Assembly: GCA_905221605.1 (NCBI GenBank)
Contig: CAJNDS010002826.1
Span: 67,501 to 131,500, forward strand
Length of the DNA stretch: 64,000 nucleotides
Direction of reading: 5' to 3'
Origin: Symbiodinium natans
Lineage: Eukaryota > Sar > Dinophyceae > Suessiales > Symbiodiniaceae
Part shown: positions 59,901 through 64,000 of the stretch, piece by piece
Numbering within the stretch: the first letter of the stretch is position 1
Layout of the letters: every line of letters begins with the position of its first letter
Position numbers and translations under genes: made by a program
Notes under the pieces: model-generated
Database searches by the model: none
Told to the model about the DNA's origin: nothing
What the model saw: only the letters and a program-made list of their open reading frames with translations

Positions 59901-62900
59901 ACATAGTCCGTAGCTACGCATTTTTTTCACTTCCCTAGTTGCGACTGTTTTGCGATTGCTGCAATCTGTCGGCAACCATCTTACATCGTACTTGCAAATC
60001 ATTCTCAAACGGGAAATCCTTCCAGTTCATAACATGCATGCACAACACATACCTCAACCTCAACACAAACCCCACCCCACCCCAAAACACAACCCAAGCC
60101 CCATTGGACTGGACCGTGGGCGGTTACTGTCAATGTTACAAAGAGTGGCGATTTCCGTTGTGGGCCTGGCTTCGGTTACGGCTTTCCCTCTTAAGTACTG
60201 CGCACAAGCTGGTCGTCTGGACAAATCACTCTCTGGCTTGGATTCTGGGGTTTGGAGCCTGCTTCAAGCAGCAGCAAGTGCCTGGTTGAGGATCACGGGC
60301 AAGTTCCCGGGCTACTTGAGCCCATCTGCTGGATTGAAGTTCGCGGATGTGCCCAATGGCTTGGCAGCGATCTCCAAGGCGCAGCCAAAAGGGATAGGGC
60401 TTCTCGGGGATTGCAGGGGGCTGGACTGACTACAGGGCTTTCCGATCGACACAGTTCTGTTGGGGCAGTGGCGGCTTGGAAGGGGTGCCTTGGGTCACCT
60501 GAACACCCCGCGAGGCCAAAAGCCGGAAGCCAGGCAGAACTTCAAAGGGCCCCAAGATCCCGCAAGCCCCCATGAAGACTCGCTGAAGCCGAAGAGGTCC
60601 CACAGGCCGGCTGGGGCCAGATCCTTCTGTACATGGCCTACTGCGAGGCCAGGGGCTATTGGGACCGTAGCACGAATTGAATCGCTGTGGCCCTATGGGT
60701 TCAGGGTGGGCCTTTTGGACACTTTGCCTGTGGGCCTCAGATGAGCGGTTGACTGCCAGGCATCCCAGACCCAGGAGCCGGGCACCGCGGCCTACGCGGG
60801 AGACTTCGGCTTCAAGGTGCTCACTTCCAGCGACCCAGCCGAGAAGACCAAGAAGCTGAGCCTGGGTTGTGATAAGAAAAGTTTGGTTTCCGAGCTGTCT
60901 CTTTGGCGTAGAAACTTTACCAGACTGTCATCGCCATTGAGGAGCGCGGAGTTGGCAAACGGCCGACTGGCAATGATGGCCATTATCGGCATGCGCTTGA
61001 GCTGCATCTGCGTGTTGAAGCTGTTGCATGCTGTTGCCCTTCCTGCATGTTTTTTTGCAAGAGCCGGCAATGCCCTTGCTGATGTAGTCGAGTTGCTTGT
61101 TTCTGTCGAGGTTCTTCCAGGATGGTTTGACTGGCAGCGCATGGGGTGACTGGGCCAACTACACCGCCTCCCCGCTGCGCGCCTTCGAGAATGAGCTCGG
61201 CGTCCAGGATCCTGTCGGCTTTTGGGATCCCGCCGGTTTCACGGCCGACGGAAGCGTGGAGGACTTCAAGCGTCGCCGCCAGACTGAGATCAAGCACGGC
61301 CGCATCGCGATGCTCGCGGCAATGGGATACATTACTCCGGAGCAACTAGGCTGCAGGTTGTCAGCGGGCGCCGTGTGCTCTTTGGTTTGTTCACAAGTGA
61401 AATGTTCAGTGTCCTGCGTGTTCCGTTGTGTAGTTGACCAAGGATCACTGGCAAGTTCCCTGGTTATCTTTCCCCGTCAGCAGGCTTGAAATTCGCCGAT
61501 GTCCCCAATGGCTTGGCCGCAATTTCCAAGGTTCCTGCCGCAGGCTGGGGTCAGATCTTGGCGTACATGGCATTCTGCGAGGTCTCCCAGGATCAATCTG
61601 CCGGAACTCCTGCCGCAGCCGGTGACTTCGGCTTCAAGGTCTTGACATCCAGCGACCCCGCTGAGAAGACTAAGAAGTTGTCGGCGGAGTTGGCCAACGG
61701 AAGGCTTGCGATGATGGCCATCATCGGCATGTTCTTTCAGGACGCAGTCACAACACATGCTTGTCGAAACAAAGCATTCGCGATTGCGCCGTCAGTTAGG
61801 GTATGTTAGGGTGTTTCTGCGAGCATGCATGTTTTACGGCGTTGTCTGTGCGAAGGATGGTTTGACCGGCAGTGCTTGGGGTGACTGGGCCAACTACACC
61901 GCCTCCCCGCTGCGAGCCTTTGAGAACGAGCTCGGTGTTCAGGATCCCGTCGGATTTTGGGATCCGGCTGGTTTTACGGCTGACGGAAGCGTGGAGGACT
62001 TCAAGCGTCGCCGCCAGACTGAGATCAAGCACGGCCGCATCGCGATGCTTGCAGCAATGGGATACATTACTCCGGAGCAACTAGGCTGCAGGTTGTCAAC
62101 GGGCGCCGAGTGCTCTTTGATTTGTTCACAAGTGAAATGTTCAGTGTCCTACGTGTTCCGTTGTGTAGTTGACCAAGGATCACTGGCAAGTTCCCTGGTT
62201 ATCTTTCCCCATCAGCAGGCTTGAAATTCGCCGATGTCCCCAATGGCTTGGCCGCAATTTCCAAGGTTCCTGCCGCAGGCTGGGGTCAGATCTTGGCGTA
62301 CATGGCATTCTGCGAGGTCTCCCAGGATCAGTCTGCCGGAACTCCTGCCGCAGCCGGTGACTTCGGCTTCAAGGTCTTGACATCCAGCGACCCCGCTGAG
62401 AAGACTAAGAAGTTGTCGGCGGAGTTGGCCAACGGAAGGCTTGCGATGATGGCCATCATCGGCATGTTCTTTCAGGACGCAGTCACAACACATGCTTGTC
62501 GAAACAAAGCATTCGCGATTGCGCCGTCAGTTAGGGTATGTTAGGGTGTTTCTGCGAGCATGCATGTTGTACGGCGTTGTCTGTGCGAAGGATGGTTTGA
62601 CCGGCAGTGCTTGGGGTGACTGGGCCAACTACACCGCCTCCCCGCTGCGAGCCTTTGAGAACGAGCTCGGTGTTCAGGATCCCGTCGGATTTTGGGATCC
62701 GGCTGGCTTTACGGCCGACGGAAGCGTGGAGGACTTCAAGCGTCGCCGCCAGACTGAGATCAAACACGGCCGCATCGCGATGCTTGCAGCAATGGGATAC
62801 ATTACTCCAGAGCAACTAGGCTGCAGGAGGTCAACGGGCGCCGAGTGCTCTTTGATTTGTTCACAAGTGAAATGTTCAGTGTCCTACGTGTTCCGTTGTG

Positions 62901-64000
62901 TAGTTGACCAAGGATCACTGGCAAGTTCCCTGGTTATCTTTCCCCATCAGCAGGCTTGAAATTCGCCGATGTCCCCAATGGCTTGGCGGCAATTTCCAAG
63001 GTTCCTGCCGCAGGCTGGGGTCAGATCTTGGCGTACATGGCATTCTGCGAGGTCTCCCAGGATCAGTCTGCCGGAACTCCTGCCGCAGCCGGTGACTTCG
63101 GCTTCAAGGTATTGACATCCAGCGACCCCGCTGAGAAGACTAAGAAGTTGTCGGCGGAGTTGGCCAACGGAAGGCTTGCGATGATGGCCATCATCGGCAT
63201 GTTCTTTCAGGACGCAGTCACAACACATGCTTGTCGAAACAAAGCATTCGCGATTGCGCCGTCAGTTAGGGTATGTTAGGGTGTTTCTGCGAGCATGCAT
63301 GTTGTACAGGGTTGTCTGTGCGAAGGATGGTTTGACCGGCAGTGCTTGGGGTGACTGGGCCAACTACACCGCCTCCCCGCTGCGAGCCTTTGAGAACGAG
63401 CTCGGTGTTCAGGATCCCGTCGGATTTTGGGATCCGGCTGGCTTTACGGCCGACGGAAGCGTGGAGGACTTCAAGCGTCGCCGCCAGACTGAGATCAAGC
63501 ACGGCCGCATCGCGATGCTTGCAGCAATGGGATACATTACTCCGGAGCAACTAGGCTGCAGGTTGTCAACGGGCGCCGAGTGCTCTTTGATTTGTTCACA
63601 AGTGAAATGTTCAGTGTCCTACGTGTTCCGTTGTGTAGTTGACCAAGGATCACGGGCAAGTTCCCTGGCTATTTGTCTCCATCAGCAGGCTTGAAATTCG
63701 CCGATGTCCCCAATGGCTTGGCGGCAATTTCCAAGGTTCCTGCCGCAGGCTGGGGTCAGATCTTGGCGTACATGGCATTCTGCGAGGTCTCCCAGGATCA
63801 GTCTGCCGGAACTCCTGCCGCAGCCGGTGACTTCGGCTTCAAGGTCTTGACTTCCAGCGACCCCGCAGAGAAGACTAAGAAGTTGTCGGCGGAGTTGGCC
63901 AACGGAAGGCTTGCGATGATGGCCATCATCGGCATGTTCTTTCAGGACAATTCACAGCATTCATTTGTCAAAGCATTGTGTCAGCTGTCGCGTTCAATTG
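53894..64000 (+). CDS. LHC polyprotein gene 3, 5' part (runs past the window)
   Basis: Third tandem paralogue, the only one without large retroelement insertions. Exons from the internal ATG: 54,607-54,642; 54,804-54,833; 55,450-55,513; 56,076-56,125; 56,697-56,726; 57,137-57,160; 57,291-57,329; 57,625-57,723; 57,859-57,893; 58,008-58,365; 58,734-58,794; 59,004-59,068; 59,214-59,248; 60,291-60,378; 60,597-60,647; 60,760-60,857; 60,942-60,992; 61,111-61,341; 61,443-61,740; 61,856-62,076; 62,178-62,475; 62,591-62,811; 62,913-63,210; 63,326-63,546; 63,648-63,945. Sum 3,300 nt, exactly 1,100 codons, open. The last intron (from 63,946) matches the intron before the type III unit of gene 2, so a type III and a terminal unit are expected next. 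Confidence 0.85.
54607..57160 (+). CDS. Bipartite plastid-targeting leader of gene 3
   Basis: Joined exons read MAVAGAAALAST (two residues shorter than genes 1 and 2), AFVQSSPAGQ, AAPDRSSVQLRGRV and AAQTSAK, GSSSSSLLGCTAAASAS, ALLASQLRGK, ANYSRKSQ. Frames stay open; donors GC, GC, GC, GC, GA, GT in order. Confidence 0.75.
57291..58365 (+). CDS. LHC unit 1 of gene 3
   Basis: Exons 57,291-57,329, 57,625-57,723, 57,859-57,893 and 58,008-58,365. Every exon lies exactly 17,856 bp downstream of its gene 2 counterpart, so no net indel occurred in about 1.7 kb of exon and intron. It ends NPSSFWK without SPLR. The intron after it is unrelated to that of genes 1 and 2. Confidence 0.85.
57430..57531. 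repeat. ACGT-rich short repeat cluster in a gene 3 intron
   Basis: Copy of the cluster at 39,574-39,675; see there for its composition. Sequence appears identical between the two genes. Confidence 0.75.
58734..61180 (+). CDS. LHC unit 2 of gene 3
   Basis: Exons 58,734-58,794, 59,004-59,068, 59,214-59,248, 60,291-60,378, 60,597-60,647, 60,760-60,857, 60,942-60,992 and the start of 61,111-61,341 (SPLR ends at 61,180). The 2b-2c intron is 145 bp and the 2c-2d intron 1,042 bp, probably near the ancestral sizes. From about 60,266 to 61,330 the sequence is almost identical to gene 2 at a constant offset of 11,737 bp. Confidence 0.85.
61181..63945 (+). CDS. Tandem LHC units 3-6 of gene 3
   Basis: Four tandem units, 735-bp period, GC-AG introns of 101 bp and GA-AG introns of 115 bp. 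The intron sequences resemble those of gene 0 (GGGCGCCGAGTGCT, CCGTTGTGTAGTTGACC) far more than those of genes 1 and 2, although the encoded 173-residue unit is the same. Confidence 0.9.
63946..64000. other. Intron start, cut by the window edge
   Basis: GA donor followed by sequence identical to 51,419-51,473, the intron that leads to the type III unit in gene 2. Confidence 0.8.

Overview
The window looks like nuclear DNA from a dinoflagellate, most likely a Symbiodiniaceae-type alga. The evidence is a set of head-to-tail, same-strand genes for plastid light-harvesting polyproteins (peridinin/chlorophyll a-c, acpPC-type), introns whose donors are mostly GC or GA rather than GT, TTTAGGG-type repeats, and many decayed non-LTR retrotransposons. 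All recognised genes are on the + strand. No rRNA, tRNA, CRISPR array or prokaryotic gene was recognised.

Layout. 0-6.4 kb: a patchwork of broken LINE pieces (ORF1-like modules, an endonuclease fragment, two reverse-transcriptase fragments). 6.95-9.68 kb: the 3' part of one LHC polyprotein gene ('gene 0'), with three full tandem units, a frameshifted first exon and a short terminal exon. 9.7-15.8 kb: no intact gene; it holds a decayed LHC exon scrap and a broken LINE with reverse transcriptase, zinc finger and RNase H pieces. 15.8-35.17 kb, 35.47-53.51 kb and 53.89 kb to beyond 64 kb: three tandem copies ('genes 1, 2, 3') of one large LHC polyprotein gene, separated by only about 0.3-0.4 kb if the proposed first exons are right.

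Gene architecture, worked out by joining conserved exons: a short Arg-containing first exon; an Ala-rich signal-peptide core; an FVQ-containing, Ser/Arg-rich transit peptide split over small exons; LHC unit 1 (ends in a Trp/Lys-rich tail, no SPLR); LHC unit 2 (eight small exons); a run of near-identical 173-residue LHC units, each made of a 221-bp and a 298-bp exon; in gene 2 a divergent 'type III' unit; and an intronless 696-bp last exon with an Ala-rich linker and a distinct LHC domain. From the internal ATG, gene 1 joins to 4,002 nt and gene 2 to 4,005 nt with no frame break, both ending in TGA; gene 3 joins to 3,300 nt before the window ends. Each complete polyprotein carries seven three-helix LHC domains. 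Most units are separated by SPLR/AFENELG, a plausible processing site. The products would be imported into the plastid and cut into individual antenna proteins.

Retroelement debris has swollen different introns in different copies: 8.0 kb between exons 2c and 2d of gene 1, and 6.3 kb between 2b and 2c of gene 2, whereas gene 3 has 1.0 kb and 145 bp there. The gene 2 debris also contains a 1.3-kb AT-rich block unlike anything around it, and a 100-N assembly gap. Long stretches of genes 2 and 3 are almost identical, introns included, next to clearly diverged stretches, which suggests gene conversion.
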